A stretch of 64,000 nt of DNA from Lentzea nigeriaca (GCF_016907955.1 NZ_JAFBCX010000005.1:248001-312000), one strand, 5' to 3'. Shown: positions 1-10,967, numbered from the stretch's first letter. Notes: generated from the letters alone by a model not told the origin. Made by a program: numbers and translations.

Positions 1-1
1 C

Positions 2-523
2 GTGGGCATCGGGCTGATCGCGTGGGACTACGGGCTCAGCTCGCCGCTGATGGGATTCCTGCTGGTGATCGCCGCGGCGGCGTGCTGGGGCGTGTCGAAC
101 GTGCTGATGCGTTATGCGAAGCCGGTGGACACGTTGCGGTTCATGGTGTGGGTGAGCGCGGTGGCGGTGCTTCCACTGTTCGCGCTGTCGTTCCTGACCG
201 AGGACGTCTCCGCGCTCGGCCGCCTGGGCTGGTCGGGTGTGGGCGCGATCGGGTACGTCTCGTGGATCTCGACGCTGCTCGGGTTCGCCGTCTGGGGATT
301 CCTGCTCCGCAAGTACGAGTCGTCGACGGTGGCGCCGTTCTCGTTGCTGGTGCCGGTGTTCGGGATGTTCTCGGCATGGGCGTTCCTCGGCGAGGAGCTG
401 ACCGTGCTGCGGGCGGCCGCCGGCGGGATCGTGTTGCTGGGACTGGCTATTCCGCAGCTGGTGGGGCGCCGGGCGGCACGAACGGAAGTCCTGCCGGAGC
501 CCCTCGTTCCAGCAGGTCGATGA
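2..523 (+). CDS. EamA/DMT-family membrane transporter, 3' part
   Basis: Only the last 173 codons are inside the window; the true start lies upstream, so the GTG at position 2 should not be read as the start. The visible protein is a chain of hydrophobic segments with a second EamA repeat: a glycine and alanine-rich helix near residues 15-35, further helices around 45-65, 75-100 and 110-150, and a short charged tail. The family exports metabolites or drugs across the cytoplasmic membrane; the substrate cannot be told. Its 3' end overlaps the 3' end of cobQ by 77 bp on the opposite strand. Confidence 0.8.
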   Translation: MGIGLIAWDYGLSSPLMGFLLVIAAAACWGVSNVLMRYAKPVDTLRFMVWVSAVAVLPLFALSFLTEDVSALGRLGWSGVGAIGYVSWISTLLGFAVWGFLLRKYESSTVAPFSLLVPVFGMFSAWAFLGEELTVLRAAAGGIVLLGLAIPQLVGRRAARTEVLPEPLVPAGR

Positions 524-1952
524 CGGCCTTGGTGTCGAGGTGATCGGCGACCAGGTCGCCCAGCAGGTCCAGCTGGGCCTCGCGGGCGGCCTGGAAGCTC
601 ACCTCCTCCGGCTCGAAGTCCCTGCCCGCGCGCTCGGCGGCCCAGCGCAGGAACTTCCGGCGGAAGGTGTCGTTCTCCAGCAGGCCGTGCCAGTGCGTAC
701 CGAGGACGCGGTCGGTCTGGGCGCCCTCGTCGCCGATCAACGGCTGCTCGGTGCTGCGGACGACCTGGCCGTGGTGGATCTCGTACCCCGTCACGTGTTC
801 CCGCCACGCCAGCCCGGACGGCCGGGCGAGCGTCTTCTCGCGCTTGAAGGTGAAGTCGACGTCGAGCAGGCCCAGTCCCCCGGTGCCGCTGGTGCGCCAC
901 TCGACCCCGTCCGGGTCCTGGATGTACCGGCCGAGCATCTGGAAACCGCCGCAGATGCCGAGAACCGGCCCCTCGAACCGCCGGACCGCCTCGGCCAGGC
1001 CGGTCTCGAAGAGCCACTGCAGATCGGTGAGCGTGGACTTCGACCCCGGCAGCACGACCAGGTCGGCGTTGGTGAGGCCCGCCGGTTCCGTCACGAACCG
1101 CACGGACACACCGGGTTCGCACGCCAGCGCCTCGACGTCGGTGGCGTTGGAGATGCGGGGATTGCGGATCACCGCGACGCGCAGCCAGTCGCGTTTCGGC
1201 GGCTTCGGCCTGCCGACCACGCCGTCCGCGTTGTAGGACAACGAGTCCTCGGCGTCGAGCCAGAGCTCCTCACGCCACGGCAGCACACCGAGCACCGGCC
1301 GTCCGGTCAGAGCCCTGAGCTGCCTCAGTCCCGGCTCGAGAAGACGCTGGTCGCCGCGGAACTTGTTGATCACGAAGCCCGAGATCAACGCCTGGTCCGC
1401 CGCGTCCAGCACCGCGACCGTGCCGAAGAGGTGTGCGAACACACCACCGCGGTCGATGTCGCTGACGACGAGCACCGGGAGGTTCGCGCGCGTCGCGAGG
1501 CCCATGTTCGCGATGTCGCTGGCGCGCAGGTTGATCTCGGCAGGAGAACCGGCACCCTCGCAGATGACGACCTCGTGGTCGCGCCGCAGGCCGTCCAAAG
1601 TGGAGAGCACCTCGCCCAGCAGCTCCGCCTTGCGCTCCCGGTAGCTCATCGCCGAGACGGTGCCCACCGCCTTGCCGTGCAGGACGACCTGGGACGTGCG
1701 GTCGCTGCCCGGCTTCAGCAGCACCGGGTTGAACCGCACGCTCGGCTCCTTGAACGCCGCCCGCGCCTGCAACGCCTGGGCCCTGCCGATCTCGCCGCCG
1801 TCGAGTGTGACGAAGGAGTTGTTCGACATGTTCTGCGCCTTGAACGGCACGACGTCCACGCCCTGGCGTGCCAGAAAGCGGCACAGACCGGCGACCAGAA
1901 CGCTCTTGCCCGCGTCCGAGGTCGTCCCACAGATCAACATCGCGCCCCGCAT
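447..1952 (-). CDS. cobQ: Cobyric acid synthase (adenosylcobyric acid amidotransferase)
   Basis: A 501-residue CobQ. It amidates carboxylates b, d, e and g of the corrin ring in cobalamin synthesis, using glutamine and ATP. The N-terminus carries the dethiobiotin-synthetase-like P-loop [10 protein letters not shown] (about residues 7-16). The C-terminal class I glutamine amidotransferase domain has GICGGFQML with the catalytic Cys near residue 334 and a later EIHHGQV with its His. The ATG at 1952 starts MRGAML; a second ATG at 1940 is possible. Upstream in-frame codons lie inside the divergent hydrolase and are not needed. The start overlaps or abuts the divergent hydrolase, so both promoters must lie within neighbouring coding DNA. 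Confidence 0.95.
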   Translation of the reverse strand: MRGAMLICGTTSDAGKSVLVAGLCRFLARQGVDVVPFKAQNMSNNSFVTLDGGEIGRAQALQARAAFKEPSVRFNPVLLKPGSDRTSQVVLHGKAVGTVSAMSYRERKAELLGEVLSTLDGLRRDHEVVICEGAGSPAEINLRASDIANMGLATRANLPVLVVSDIDRGGVFAHLFGTVAVLDAADQALISGFVINKFRGDQRLLEPGLRQLRALTGRPVLGVLPWREELWLDAEDSLSYNADGVVGRPKPPKRDWLRVAVIRNPRISNATDVEALACEPGVSVRFVTEPAGLTNADLVVLPGSKSTLTDLQWLFETGLAEAVRRFEGPVLGICGGFQMLGRYIQDPDGVEWRTSGTGGLGLLDVDFTFKREKTLARPSGLAWREHVTGYEIHHGQVVRSTEQPLIGDEGAQTDRVLGTHWHGLLENDTFRRKFLRWAAERAGRDFEPEEVSFQAAREAQLDLLGDLVADHLDTKAVIDLLERGAPAGLPFVPPGAPPAAE

Positions 1953-1980
1953 GGACGCCAATGCTGCCATCATCAGCGGC

Positions 1981-2661
1981 ATGGTCACCGTCGTCCTCAT
2001 GCACAGCCCGTTCCTCGGCCCGTCGAGCATGCGTCCGCTCGCCGACGAACTGGCCTCCGACGGGGTGGCCGTGCTGCTGGTCGACCTGCAGATGACCGTC
2101 AACGAGGCCCCGGTGCACCAGCGGCTGATCGGCGCCTTCGCGGACGCGCTGGACGACTCGGGCGTCAGCGGACCGCTCGTGCTCGTGGGCCACAGCGGCG
2201 CCGGACCGTTGCTGCCGGGCTTCGCCGACGCCCTGGAACTCGACGTCCAAGGCCTGGTGTTCCTCGACTCCGACCTGCCGACGCCGGGCAAGGCGTGGCG
2301 GGAGACCGTCGACCCCGCCCTGGTGAGCCAGGTCAAGGCCTCGGTGCGCGGCGGCAGGCTGCCGCGCTGGGACCGCTGGTTCTCCGAGGACCCGCTGCGG
2401 CTCGTGCCCGCGGGGCTGCGTGAGGAGATGCGCGACGAGGCACCCGAGGTGCCGTGGGAGTTCCTGAAGGAGCAGCGCCCGGTCGTCGAGTGGTCCGGGG
2501 CGTGCGGGTACGTGCTGCTGTCGTCCGTCTACGAAGAGGCGGCCGCGAAGGCGGAAGCGCTGGGCTGGCCCGTCGAACGGGTCGAGTCGCACCACCTGGC
2601 GGCCGCGACGTCGCCCTCGACGGTCGCTGCCGCGCTGCGGTCAGTGATCAGCAGACTTTGA
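1981..2661 (+). CDS. Alpha/beta-hydrolase fold protein
   Basis: A 226-residue single-domain hydrolase. The nucleophile elbow GHSGAG carries the predicted catalytic Ser in its centre. It is preceded by a predicted oxyanion segment (LMHSPFLGP) after strand beta3, and the late His is probably in VESHHLA near the C-terminus. The ATG at 1981 gives MVTVVLMHS, a normal first beta strand; an alternative ATG at 1951 would overlap the cobQ start codon. Cytoplasmic, with no signal peptide. It faces away from cobQ with almost no intergenic space. The substrate is unknown; nothing nearby points to a pathway. Confidence 0.8.
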   Translation: MVTVVLMHSPFLGPSSMRPLADELASDGVAVLLVDLQMTVNEAPVHQRLIGAFADALDDSGVSGPLVLVGHSGAGPLLPGFADALELDVQGLVFLDSDLPTPGKAWRETVDPALVSQVKASVRGGRLPRWDRWFSEDPLRLVPAGLREEMRDEAPEVPWEFLKEQRPVVEWSGACGYVLLSSVYEEAAAKAEALGWPVERVESHHLAAATSPSTVAAALRSVISRL

Positions 2662-2679
2662 CTTCCTCTCCGAGCCGAC

Positions 2680-3020
2680 CGCGTGAAGTGAGCAGACTGA
2701 CGGCCCCGACGAGACGTGTATCTCGGACAACGACCGCGGCCCGCGAAAAAGTTGCCGAACGCGGTGTTCTGGTGCCGCAACACCTGTTGCAGCGGAACAT
2801 TCGACACCTCGCCCGAGAACTCGAACTCGGCCGTCTTCTTCCAGGTGGTCAGTGCGGCATCGGTTTCCCCGTAGGTGGTCACGACGCCGTCAGCACGGTA
2901 CTTGGCCTGACGTTCGGCGAGGGTCTTGTTCCAGACGAGACGCACGCACCCGAACGTCCGGTTCAGAACCGCCTTCTGTTCGGGCGTCGGACAGGCCCGG
3001 CACCGGTACGCCGTCCGCAC
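2680..3020 (-). pseudogene. IS200/IS605-family TnpB (OrfB), N-terminal remnant
   Basis: Reading from a GTG at 3020, about 113 residues match the start of TnpB: a beta strand followed by PTPEQ, then RLVWNKTLAERQ, SNVPLQQVLRHQNTAF and a RGRCPRY-type segment. TnpB proteins are about 370-400 residues, so the RuvC-like nuclease part and the zinc finger are missing. Homology stops near 2680, where the frame runs into the 3' end of the hydrolase gene. No tnpA or transposon ends are visible. It fills most of the 406-bp gap between the convergent hydrolase and map genes. It is a dead relic; the fragment cannot be a functional nuclease. Confidence 0.75.
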
Positions 3021-3067
3021 GACATCGACGCTACCGAAAGAGGCGTTCCACGACAGAGACCCCGAGG

Positions 3068-3925
3068 TCAGCAGACTGTGAGGATCTCCGAGCCGGTCTC
3101 GGTCACGACGATGGTGTGCTCGAACTGGGCGGTCCAGCTCTTGTCCTTCGTGGTGACGGTCCAGCCGTCGTCCCACATGTCGTGCTCGTAGTCCCCGAGC
3201 GTGATCATCGGCTCGATCGTGAACGTCATGCCGGGTTCCAGGACCGTCTTCATCGACGGCTCGTCGTAGTGCAGGACCACGAGGCCGCTGTGGAACGAGC
3301 GGCCGATGCCGTGGCCGGTGAAGTCGCGCACGACGCCGTAGCCGAAGCGCTTGGCGTAGGCCTCGATGACGCGGCCGATGACGTTGATCTCACGACCGGG
3401 CTTCACGGCCTTGATCGCGCGCATGGTGGCCTCGTGCGTGCGCTCGACCAGCAGGCGGTTCTCCTCGGAGACGTTGCCCGCGAGGAAGGTGGCGTTGGTG
3501 TCGCCGTGCACGCCGCCGATGAACGCCGTCACGTCGATGTTCACGATGTCGCCGTCCTCGACGACCGTCGAGTCCGGGATGCCGTGGCAGATGACCTCGT
3601 TCAGCGAGGTGCAGCACGACTTCGGGAAGCCGCGGTAGCCGAGCGTCGACGGGTACGCGCCGTTGTCGCACAGGAACTCGTGCGCCACCGCGTCGATCTC
3701 GTCCGTCGTCACGCCCGGCACGACGACCTTGCCCGCCTCCTGCAGTGCCTGGGCGGCGAGACGCCCGGCGACGCGCATGGCCTCGATGATCTCCGGCGTC
3801 TGCACCCACGGGTCGGTGCCACGCTGCGGCGCGGGCTTGTCCACGTACTCGGGACGCACGATGCGCGAAGGCACCTGACGCCGCGGAGACTGGACACCGG
3901 GTTGCAATGGAGCACGAACAGCCAT
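3068..3925 (-). CDS. map: Methionine aminopeptidase, type I
   Basis: A 285-residue type Ic methionine aminopeptidase that removes N-terminal Met from new proteins in the cytoplasm. Dinuclear metal ligands are visible in order: Asp in VNIDVTAF, Asp in HGDTNATF, His in TGHGIGR, Glu in FTIEPM and Glu in QFEHTI. The N-terminal extension ending in VRPEYVDKP and WVQTPE is typical of mycobacterial MapB (285 residues), which favours the ATG at 3925; a GGAGAG ribosome-binding site lies just upstream. An in-frame ATG at 3994 would add 23 residues and overlap the PBP stop as TGATG, so translational coupling from that codon cannot be excluded. Confidence 0.93.
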   Translation of the reverse strand: MAVRAPLQPGVQSPRRQVPSRIVRPEYVDKPAPQRGTDPWVQTPEIIEAMRVAGRLAAQALQEAGKVVVPGVTTDEIDAVAHEFLCDNGAYPSTLGYRGFPKSCCTSLNEVICHGIPDSTVVEDGDIVNIDVTAFIGGVHGDTNATFLAGNVSEENRLLVERTHEATMRAIKAVKPGREINVIGRVIEAYAKRFGYGVVRDFTGHGIGRSFHSGLVVLHYDEPSMKTVLEPGMTFTIEPMITLGDYEHDMWDDGWTVTTKDKSWTAQFEHTIVVTETGSEILTVC

Positions 3926-3993
3926 GCTCTCCACATTAGCGTTGTGGGCGCCGCCCGCCCCGAACCGCTCCCGCAGGGTCTTCGTCTCAGTCA

Positions 3994-5796
3994 TCACGGC
4001 ACCGCCTTGAGGAACCTCGCCGCCACCTCCACGGCCGGTGTCGAAGTCTCCCCGCCGAGAACGAGCGTCGCGAACGCCAGATCGCCCCGGTAGCCCATGA
4101 ACCACCCGTGTGAGTGCACGCCGTCGCCGAACTGTGCGGTGCCGGTCTTGCCGCGCACGTCCCCGTACGGCTTGAGCTGTGGTGCAGTGCCGTAGTCGAC
4201 GACCTCGCGCATCATCTGCCGCACCGGGTCGAGCGCGGCAGCGGGCGGAGCGGTGGACTGTTTGTCCGCTTTGGTCTCCTTGCCGCGCACCAGCTGCGGA
4301 ACCGGCATCGAGCCCTTCGCGATGGACGCCCCCACGAGGGCCATGCCGAACGGCGACGCCAGCACCTTGCCCTGGCCGAACGCGTCCTCCGCCCGTTCCA
4401 CGACATCGGTCGCGGGCGGGATGGAGCCGGTGATGGTGGTCAGGCCGGGGATGTCGAAGTCGACGCCGAGGCCCAGCGACAGACCGGCGTTCGTCAGGAG
4501 GTCCGGCGGCATGTCGACGGCGAGCTGCGCGAACGTCGTGTTGCACGAGAACGCGAACGCGCTCCGCAGAGGGATCGTGCCCTTGTCGAACTCGTTGGAG
4601 TTCGGCACGATCCGCCGTCCGTCGATGGTGGTCTTGCCGGGGCACGGCAGCGGCGTCTCGGCGTTGACCTTGCCGGACTGGATCGCGGCGAGCGCGGACA
4701 CGGCCTTGAGCGTCGAGCCCGGCGGGAAGCGGCCGGTCAGCGAGATCGCGCCCTGGGCGTCGGCGGGATCGTTCTGCGCGACGGCCAGGATGTCGCCGGT
4801 CGACGGCTGGATCGCGACCAGCACCGTCGGCTGCTGCACCGGCTCGACGGCGTCCTCCGCGGCGGCCTGGACGGCACGGGACAGCGCGACGTTCACGGCC
4901 TTGGCTGGCTCGGGGGCCTTCGAGAACAGCTCGTCGATCTCGGTGCCCTGCGCGTCGATCGTGGCGACGCGGAAGCCGGACTGACCGGCGATGTCGTTCT
5001 CGACCAGCTTGCGCACCGCGGGCAGCACCTGGGAGCCGAAGTTGCGGCTCGGAGCCAGCAGCGACGTCTGCGAGGTGAACCGCACGCCGGGCAGGTCGTA
5101 GATCTTCGGCTTCACCGTCTGGTAGTCGGGATCCCGCAGCGCCGCGACCTGGTAGGCCTGACCATCAGGGGTCTTGCCGACCCCGTCGGTGATCGTCTGC
5201 TGGGTGATCGCCTTGTCGAACGGGTTCAGCGCGTCCGCGAGGGCCTTGGTGACGTTGCCGAGATCACCGGCCTCCTTCGCGACGAGGAGCACCGACACGA
5301 CGCGTTCAGGGGCCAGCAACGGCGTGCCGTCGCGGTCCAGCACCGGCGCCGGGTCCGGCTTGAGCTCGGTGACCTTGATCGACTGCTGCGGCGCGAGCTT
5401 CGGATGCACCACCGACGACGCCCAGTGCACCTTCCAGAAGTCGCCCTCCTGGCGCACGTCGAACTTGGTCGAGTACGTCCAGTGGCGGTTCTTGCCGAGG
5501 TCCCAGTCGAGGCTGACGCTCGACTCGGACGCCATCTCGCCGTTCTTGCGGATCTGGTCGACCTTGCTGGTCAGCCCCTCCGGCTTGAGCGCGCCCCGGA
5601 ACTTCTCCAGGGTCTCCTTGGCGTCGTTCGGGTTGTCGGTCAGGCCGGCGGCACCCTGCACGTCACCGGACGCGAGCTTCGCCAGGAAGTCGTCGGTGAT
5701 CTCCGGTGCTCCCGGTTCCGACTTGAACAGGCCGCAGCCGCTCAGCGTGACCGTCAGGACTGTTGCCGTGATCGTGATCTTCGCGAGAAGGCGCAC
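3994..5796 (-). CDS. Penicillin-binding lipoprotein (D,D-transpeptidase) with NTF2-like N-domain
   Basis: A 600-residue class B penicillin-binding protein. The N-terminus is a lipoprotein signal with lipobox LSGC, so it should be anchored outside the membrane. An NTF2-like (MecA_N) domain and a dimerisation domain come before the transpeptidase domain. The active-site motifs are STLK (Ser about 361), SCN (about 417) and KTG (about 550). It cross-links peptidoglycan and resembles the M. tuberculosis penicillin-binding lipoprotein Rv2864c, found in the same neighbourhood. The GTG start at 5796 gives a normal signal peptide. It lies 18 bp downstream of the GNAT gene and directly upstream of map. 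Confidence 0.92.
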   Translation of the reverse strand: MRLLAKITITATVLTVTLSGCGLFKSEPGAPEITDDFLAKLASGDVQGAAGLTDNPNDAKETLEKFRGALKPEGLTSKVDQIRKNGEMASESSVSLDWDLGKNRHWTYSTKFDVRQEGDFWKVHWASSVVHPKLAPQQSIKVTELKPDPAPVLDRDGTPLLAPERVVSVLLVAKEAGDLGNVTKALADALNPFDKAITQQTITDGVGKTPDGQAYQVAALRDPDYQTVKPKIYDLPGVRFTSQTSLLAPSRNFGSQVLPAVRKLVENDIAGQSGFRVATIDAQGTEIDELFSKAPEPAKAVNVALSRAVQAAAEDAVEPVQQPTVLVAIQPSTGDILAVAQNDPADAQGAISLTGRFPPGSTLKAVSALAAIQSGKVNAETPLPCPGKTTIDGRRIVPNSNEFDKGTIPLRSAFAFSCNTTFAQLAVDMPPDLLTNAGLSLGLGVDFDIPGLTTITGSIPPATDVVERAEDAFGQGKVLASPFGMALVGASIAKGSMPVPQLVRGKETKADKQSTAPPAAALDPVRQMMREVVDYGTAPQLKPYGDVRGKTGTAQFGDGVHSHGWFMGYRGDLAFATLVLGGETSTPAVEVAARFLKAVP

Positions 5797-5814
5797 CCGC
5801 GCGAGTATGCCCGG

Positions 5815-6666
5815 TCAGAAGAGGACCGTGGCGTACTGACCCACCTGTTCGAAGCCGATTCTGCGGTAGGCCGCCTTGGCCACGTGGTTGTAGCCGTTCA
5901 CGTACAGGCTGGCTGTGCGGTTGAGGACGCGGACCAGGCGGTCGGCCACGGCCGCAGTGCCCGCTGTGCCCAGGCCCTCGCCTCTGCGGTCCGGGCGGAC
6001 CCAGACGCCCTGGATCTGGCCGACCCTGGACGACATGGCGCCGATCTCGGCCTTGAAGACGACCTCGTTGTTCTCGAACCTGGCGAACGCCCTGCCTGCC
6101 GCGATCAACTCGGACACCCTGGCCCGATAGCCCGCGCCGCCGTCTTCCGCGCACGGGTCGATGCCTACCTCCTCGATGAACATCGAGATCGCAGCGGGGA
6201 GGTACTTGGTGATTTCGCTCGGACGGACCTGTCGGACCAGCGGGTCCGGCGTGGTTTTCGGGGGGCTCGAGATCGCCATCAGTGGCTGGTCTGCTCGGAC
6301 CTCCCTGGCCGGGCCCCAGTCTGGCTGCAGTTCGTCCCAGAGGGTCAAGACCTGTTCTGCCGGACCCACCAGGCTCGAGCACATGCGTCCTCTGCGGCGG
6401 GCTCGGTCGGCGAACATTCGCATCGACTGGGCGCTGCCCTTGAGAGGGATCAGGTTGGGGCCCGAGAAGCACAGGCCGTCCACTTTGCCTCGGATCGGCC
6501 TCGAGTCTGAAGCCCACAACTCGCCGCCCAGGCGCCACGGGTCCAGGCCGGCCACTTCCACCCTTGCGGCGACCATGCACGCGGCTACGGGGTCAGCTTC
6601 GAACACCCCGCGCACGTCGATCAGGTCGCGCTCGTCGAGTACGCGCGCTCCGGCCAGCCTCAGCAC
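5815..6666 (-). CDS. GNAT-family acetyltransferase with DUF4081 N-domain
   Basis: 283 residues. The N-terminal half is the DUF4081 domain common in actinobacteria; the C-terminal half is a GNAT fold with the acetyl-CoA motif V-x-P-x-x-R-G-E-G-L-G (VRPDRRGEGLG) and a late NGYNHVAKAAYRRIGF segment. The GTG at 6666 starts VLRLAGARV and gives a length close to the M. tuberculosis homologue Rv2867c (284 residues), also located between ispG and the PBP gene. The substrate is unknown. The gene is probably transcribed separately from ispG, because a strong hairpin lies between them. Confidence 0.85.
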   Translation of the reverse strand: MLRLAGARVLDERDLIDVRGVFEADPVAACMVAARVEVAGLDPWRLGGELWASDSRPIRGKVDGLCFSGPNLIPLKGSAQSMRMFADRARRRGRMCSSLVGPAEQVLTLWDELQPDWGPAREVRADQPLMAISSPPKTTPDPLVRQVRPSEITKYLPAAISMFIEEVGIDPCAEDGGAGYRARVSELIAAGRAFARFENNEVVFKAEIGAMSSRVGQIQGVWVRPDRRGEGLGTAGTAAVADRLVRVLNRTASLYVNGYNHVAKAAYRRIGFEQVGQYATVLF

Positions 6667-6973
6667 GTTGCCTAGCGTGCCAGATTGGGCGTGTGTGTGG
6701 CATCTGCCAACCGTGCGGAGGGGTCGTGACGGTGCGCACGGGGCTGGCGGGCGCACGGGGTCCGTAGGTCGTCCCCCGGTTTCGTCGGCGGGTTCCTGTT
6801 GGGAGTCCGTAGGTGCTTGCGTGCCGTAGTTATCCGGCGGTTGGTTCTGATCAAAGACCCGCCAGCGCCGCACGCAGGTTGATGGCACGCCTGGTGCGTT
6901 GGGCGGGTGGGGCGTGTCCCGTCACGAGCCCGGTATGCCAAGGACTGCTCGGCTCCGCCATCGCGAGACGTCC
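6667..6973. other. Intergenic region upstream of the GNAT gene
   Basis: About 307 bp without a convincing gene; open frames here have the codon pattern of noncoding GC-rich DNA. A short direct repeat is seen (GGTCCGTAGGTCG near 6758 and GAGTCCGTAGGTGC near 6804). It probably contains the promoter for the GNAT-PBP-map operon, but no clear -10/-35 pair stands out. Confidence 0.4.
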
Positions 6974-7005
6974 GAGGGGCGCCTCCCATGCGGGAAGCGC
7001 CCCTC
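6974..7005 (-). terminator. Rho-independent-type hairpin after ispG
   Basis: Inverted repeat GAGGGGCGC-c-TCCC / GGGA-a-GCGCCCCTC around a 4-base loop: 13 paired bases and one mismatch. It begins 20 bp past the ispG stop. No U-tract follows, as is usual for actinobacterial terminators. Confidence 0.75.
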
Positions 7006-7025
7006 AGGCGTGTGACTGGCGTGTC

Positions 7026-8180
7026 TCAGCCGACCGTTACGGCCGGGGCGCCGCCCTCAACCGGCTCCATCTCCTCGGCGATGCGCATCGCCTCTTCGAT
7101 GAGGGTTTCCACGATCGCGTGTTCCGGGACGGTCTTGATGACCTTGCCCTTCACGAAGATCTGGCCCTTGCCGTTGCCGCTCGCCACGCCCAGGTCGGCC
7201 TCGCGGGCCTCGCCGGGGCCGTTGACCACGCAGCCCATGACGGCTACGCGCAGGGGGACCTCCATGCCCTCCAGGCCTGCGGTCACCTGCTCGGCGAGGG
7301 TGTACACGTCGACCTGGGCCCGGCCGCAGGACGGGCAGGACACGATCTCCAGCTTGCGCGGGCGCAGGTTCAGGGACTGGAGGATCTGGTGGCCGACCTT
7401 GATCTCCTCGACCGGCGGGGCGGACAGCGAGACGCGGATCGTGTCGCCGATGCCCTGGCGCAACAACGCGCCGAAGGCCACGGCGGACTTGATGGTGCCC
7501 TGGAAGGCGGGGCCCGCCTCCGTGACGCCCAGGTGCAGCGGGTAGTCGCACTGCTCGGCCAGCAGTTCGTAGGCGCGGACCATGACCACCGGGTCGTTGT
7601 GCTTCACCGAGATCTTGATGTCGTGGAAGTCGTGCTCCGCGAAGAGCGAGGCCTCCCACATTGCGCTCTCGGCCAGGGCCTCCGGGGTGGCCTTGCCGTA
7701 CTTCTGCAGCAGGCGCGGGTCCAGGGAGCCCGCGTTGACGCCGATGCGGATCGGCGTGCCGTGGTCCTTCGCGGCGGCCGCGATTTCCTTGACCTGGTCG
7801 TCGAACTTGCGGATGTTGCCGGGGTTGACGCGGACTGCCGCGCAGCCCGCCTCGATGGCCGCGAAGACGTACTTCGGCTGGAAGTGGATGTCCGCGATCA
7901 CCGGGATCTGGGACTTCCTCGCGATTGCCGGGAGGGCGTCCGCGTCGTCCTGGGAGGGGCAGGCCACCCGGACGATGTCGCAGCCCGCGGCGGTCAGTTC
8001 CGCGATCTGCTGCAGCGTCGCGTTGACGTCCGACGTCAGGGTCGTCGTCATCGACTGGACGGAGACGGGGAACTCGCTGCCGACACCGACGTTGCCCACC
8101 ATCAGCTGCCTGGTCTTGCGACGTGGGGACAGCACCGGCGGCGGCAGTGCCGGCATTCCGAGCATCACGCCGTCACTCAT
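7026..8180 (-). CDS. ispG: 4-hydroxy-3-methylbut-2-en-1-yl diphosphate synthase (flavodoxin/ferredoxin)
   Basis: A 384-residue IspG/GcpE, the penultimate enzyme of the MEP isoprenoid pathway. It converts methylerythritol cyclodiphosphate to HMBPP with a [4Fe-4S] cluster. The TIM-barrel half begins after an SVQSMTTT segment. The C-terminal cluster-binding half has the conserved CPSCGR and [14 protein letters not shown] motifs that hold the cluster Cys and Glu ligands. ATG at 8180. It lies 25 bp downstream of the site-2 protease gene and in one operon with dxr, so two MEP enzymes are co-transcribed, as in mycobacteria. A hairpin terminator follows. Confidence 0.97.
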   Translation of the reverse strand: MSDGVMLGMPALPPPVLSPRRKTRQLMVGNVGVGSEFPVSVQSMTTTLTSDVNATLQQIAELTAAGCDIVRVACPSQDDADALPAIARKSQIPVIADIHFQPKYVFAAIEAGCAAVRVNPGNIRKFDDQVKEIAAAAKDHGTPIRIGVNAGSLDPRLLQKYGKATPEALAESAMWEASLFAEHDFHDIKISVKHNDPVVMVRAYELLAEQCDYPLHLGVTEAGPAFQGTIKSAVAFGALLRQGIGDTIRVSLSAPPVEEIKVGHQILQSLNLRPRKLEIVSCPSCGRAQVDVYTLAEQVTAGLEGMEVPLRVAVMGCVVNGPGEAREADLGVASGNGKGQIFVKGKVIKTVPEHAIVETLIEEAMRIAEEMEPVEGGAPAVTVG

Positions 8181-8205
8181 GGGTTGTGCACCTTTCCGTA
8201 TTTCA

Positions 8206-9414
8206 CTACTGCAACCTGATCGGGTTGACGATGTCTGCGGTCACGGTCAGCAGCGTGATGGCGCCGCCGATGAAGATGACCACGTAGGTGAGCGGCAGCA
8301 GGCGCATGTAGTTGACCGGGGCGCCGGCGGGCTTTCCGCGCAGCTTCCGAATCCAGTCTCGCACCCGTTCGTAGAGGTTGACGGCGATGTGACCACCGTC
8401 AAGCGGGAGCAGCGGCAGGAGGTTGAACACACCCACGAAGAAGTTCAGGCCCGCGAGCATCAGGATGAAGAACGCCCAGAGGCCGCGTTCCGCCGCATCG
8501 CCGCCCAGGCGGGAGGCGCCGACGACCGAGATCGGGGTGTCGAGGTCGCGTTCGCCGCCGCCGATGGCCTTCACCACGGCCGGGATGCGCTCCGGGAAGC
8601 GCAGGAGGCCCTTCCAGGTGTTCACGAACATCTCGCCGGTGAAGGAGAGGGAGGCGGGGATCGCGTCGATCGGGCCGTAGGTGAAGGCCTGCTGGACGAT
8701 CACGCCGATCGCACCTACCTCCTTGACCTCGACCTTCTTGCCGTCCGAGATCTGGCGGGTGACCTTCGGCACGTCGACGGTGAGGGTGAGCTCCTTGTCG
8801 TCGCGCAGCACCTTGAACTCGTTCGGGCCGCTCAGGTCGCGCGTGACCTTCTGCATGTCGGTCCAGGTCGCGATCGGCTTGCCCGCGATCGAGACGATCT
8901 GGTCGCCCGGCTTGAGGCCCGCGTTCTTCGCCGGGGCGGGCGCTCCGGCGGGGCACGGTGCGTCGAAGGGGACCGTGTAGTCCTGCACGCAGTCGGAGAC
9001 CTGGGCGAGGACCGGCAGGTCCTTGTTGTTCGGCAGGCCCAGCGACATCGCGAGGATCAGCAGGATGATGAAGCCGAGCAGGAAGTGCGTGATGGAGCCG
9101 GCCGAGAGGACGACGACGCGCTTCCAGACCTTCTGCTTGTAGAAGGCGCGCGGCTTGTCGTCCGGGTGGACCTCCTCGAGCGCCGTCATGCCGGTGATCT
9201 CGCAGAAGCCGCCGGCCGGGATCGCCTTCAGGCCGTACTCGGTCTCGCCCTTGCGGAACGAGAAGAGCTTCGGGCCGAAGCCGATGAAGTAGCGGGTGAC
9301 CTTCATGCCGAAGGCCTTCGCGGTCAGCAGGTGCCCGAACTCGTGCAGCGCGATGGACACCGCGATGCCGAACGCGAACAGCAGCACCCCGAGGATGTTG
9401 ATGAATGTGTTCAC
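8206..9414 (-). CDS. rip1: Site-2 (RseP/Rip1-type) intramembrane metalloprotease with PDZ domain
   Basis: 402 residues. The first membrane helix carries the zinc motif HEFGH (residues 24-28 from the GTG at 9414). A PDZ domain follows around residues 120-220 (AGLKPGDQI). The last helices contain [12 protein letters not shown], with the third zinc ligand Asp. The protease cuts membrane-embedded anti-sigma factors and other single-pass proteins. The GTG start lies 8 bp after the dxr stop, and the dxr 3' end supplies a GGAAGG ribosome-binding site. Upstream in-frame sequence belongs to dxr. Order dxr-rip1-ispG equals M. tuberculosis Rv2870c-Rv2868c. Confidence 0.94.
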   Translation of the reverse strand: MNTFINILGVLLFAFGIAVSIALHEFGHLLTAKAFGMKVTRYFIGFGPKLFSFRKGETEYGLKAIPAGGFCEITGMTALEEVHPDDKPRAFYKQKVWKRVVVLSAGSITHFLLGFIILLILAMSLGLPNNKDLPVLAQVSDCVQDYTVPFDAPCPAGAPAPAKNAGLKPGDQIVSIAGKPIATWTDMQKVTRDLSGPNEFKVLRDDKELTLTVDVPKVTRQISDGKKVEVKEVGAIGVIVQQAFTYGPIDAIPASLSFTGEMFVNTWKGLLRFPERIPAVVKAIGGGERDLDTPISVVGASRLGGDAAERGLWAFFILMLAGLNFFVGVFNLLPLLPLDGGHIAVNLYERVRDWIRKLRGKPAGAPVNYMRLLPLTYVVIFIGGAITLLTVTADIVNPIRLQ

Positions 9415-9422
9415 GGAAAAGT

Positions 9423-10553
9423 TCAGTTCCTTCCCACCAGCTCGCGGGCACGTGCGCGTGCCCAGTCCTCGGCGGCGAGGACCTCCGCCACATCCGCGGG
9501 GTCGCTCCGCCAGTCGTTCGCCTCGCCGAGAACCTGGCCGATGGTGTCCACGATCGACAGGAACGACGTCTTGCCCGCCACGAAGGCGGCGAGTGCCTCC
9601 TCGTTCGCGGCGTTGTAGATCGCGGGGAGACAGCCTCCGCCGCTGCCCGCCTGCCGCGCCAGCTCGACCGCGGGGAACGTGACGTTGTCCAGCGGTTCGA
9701 ACGTCCACGAGGTGGCGGTGTCAAAGGTACAGGCGGGCGCGGCACCCGCGACGCGCTCGGGCCAGGAGAGGCCCAGTGAGATGGGCAGGCGCATGTCCGG
9801 CGGCGACGCCTGCGCGAGCGTCGAGCCGTCGGTGAAGGTCACCATCGAGTGGATGATCGACTGCGGGTGCACCACGACGTCGACGCGGTCGTACGGCACC
9901 CCGAACAGCAGGTGCGCCTCGATCAGTTCGAGGCCCTTGTTCACCAGGTTCGCCGAGTTGATCGTCACGACCTGGCCCATCGACCACGTCGGGTGCGCCA
10001 TGGCCTGCCCGACGGTGACGTCGGCGAGGTCCGCACGGGTCCTGCCGCGGAACGGCCCGCCGGACGCCGTCAGCACCAGCTTGTGCACCTCGTGCGGCGC
10101 CCCACCGCGCAGGCACTGGGCGAGCGCCGAGTGCTCGGAGTCGACCGGCACGATCTGGTCGGGCTTGGCGGCCTTCAGCACTAGCGGCCCGCCGGCGATG
10201 AGCGACTCCTTGTTGGCGAGCGCCAGCGTCGCGCCCGTCTCCAGCGCCTTCAGCGACGGCTCGAGGCCGCGCGACCCGTCCATGCCGTTCAGGACCACGT
10301 CCGCGGGACAGGCCTCGATCAGGTCGACCATGCTGGTCAGCGTCTTGACGCCGGGCACCTCGGCACCGTTGGCCACGGCGACCACCGGCACGTCGAACTC
10401 TGCTGCCTGCTGCTTCAGCAGGTCCAGCTGACGCCCGCCGGCACCGAGCCCGACGACCCGGAAGCGGTCGCGGTTGCGCCGGACGACGTCGAGCGCCTGG
10501 GTGCCGATCGAGCCGGTCGAGCCCAGGATCAGGACAGTGCGTGGAGTACTCAT
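9423..10553 (-). CDS. dxr: 1-deoxy-D-xylulose 5-phosphate reductoisomerase
   Basis: A 376-residue Dxr/IspC, which commits deoxyxylulose phosphate to isoprenoid synthesis with NADPH. The N-terminal Rossmann motif GSTGSIG is at residues 10-16. Metal and substrate motifs include [22 protein letters not shown] and HPTWSMG, and the conserved [11 protein letters not shown] lies near the C-terminus. ATG at 10553. It is the first gene of the dxr-rip1-ispG operon; its promoter should lie in the roughly 130 bp before the divergent GlsB-like gene. Confidence 0.97.
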   Translation of the reverse strand: MSTPRTVLILGSTGSIGTQALDVVRRNRDRFRVVGLGAGGRQLDLLKQQAAEFDVPVVAVANGAEVPGVKTLTSMVDLIEACPADVVLNGMDGSRGLEPSLKALETGATLALANKESLIAGGPLVLKAAKPDQIVPVDSEHSALAQCLRGGAPHEVHKLVLTASGGPFRGRTRADLADVTVGQAMAHPTWSMGQVVTINSANLVNKGLELIEAHLLFGVPYDRVDVVVHPQSIIHSMVTFTDGSTLAQASPPDMRLPISLGLSWPERVAGAAPACTFDTATSWTFEPLDNVTFPAVELARQAGSGGGCLPAIYNAANEEALAAFVAGKTSFLSIVDTIGQVLGEANDWRSDPADVAEVLAAEDWARARARELVGRN

Positions 10554-10687
10554 CGCCCCTCATTGTTCCGGAGAGTGCCTGAGAGCCCGGCACAGCCCGT
10601 TACTTTGATAACGGAGCGGTTTTGGAGGCGTGAAGTCGCCAGTTCGGGGGCATTCCTTCCACGACAGTGGATGGAAGGAGACTCTCC

Positions 10688-10954
10688 GTGGGCATCCTGG
10701 GATGGATCGTGCTCGGTCTGCTGGCCGGCGCCATCGCCAAAGCCATCATGCCTGGTAACGACCCGGGCGGTTTCATCATCACGATGCTGCTCGGCATCGT
10801 AGGTGCGATTCTCGGTGGATTCATCGGATCCGCACTGTTCGGGACCGATCTCGGGTCCTTCTTCGACCTGAGGACGTGGCTGCTGGCGATCGTCGGTTCG
10901 TTGATCCTGCTCGGCGTCTACCGCCTGGTAACCGGCAGGCGAAGTCACGTCTAG
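10688..10954 (+). CDS. GlsB/YeaQ/YmgE-family small membrane protein
   Basis: 88 residues, three predicted membrane helices with the glycine-rich GILGWIVLGLLAGAIAK start and a central GGFIGSALFG. The family (transglycosylase-associated/GlsB) is often stress induced, but its biochemical role is unknown. The GTG at 10688 is chosen because a strong GGAAGGAGA ribosome-binding site lies 6 bases upstream; the ATG at 10667 has none. It is divergent from dxr and convergent with the response regulator, with a shared terminator hairpin after its stop. Confidence 0.85.
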   Translation: MGILGWIVLGLLAGAIAKAIMPGNDPGGFIITMLLGIVGAILGGFIGSALFGTDLGSFFDLRTWLLAIVGSLILLGVYRLVTGRRSHV

Positions 10955-10967
10955 CGCGTGAGACGTT

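Noticed and set aside
540..2423. 627-codon plus-strand open frame antisense to cobQ
   Set aside because: It is the mirror of cobQ; composition keeps it open and it has Arg/His-rich noise with no motif.
2646..3082. Three copies of AGCAGACT, two at the ends of the hydrolase and map genes
   Set aside because: Looked like target-site duplication for the TnpB relic, but IS605 elements do not make one, and one copy is inside the TnpB coding sequence.
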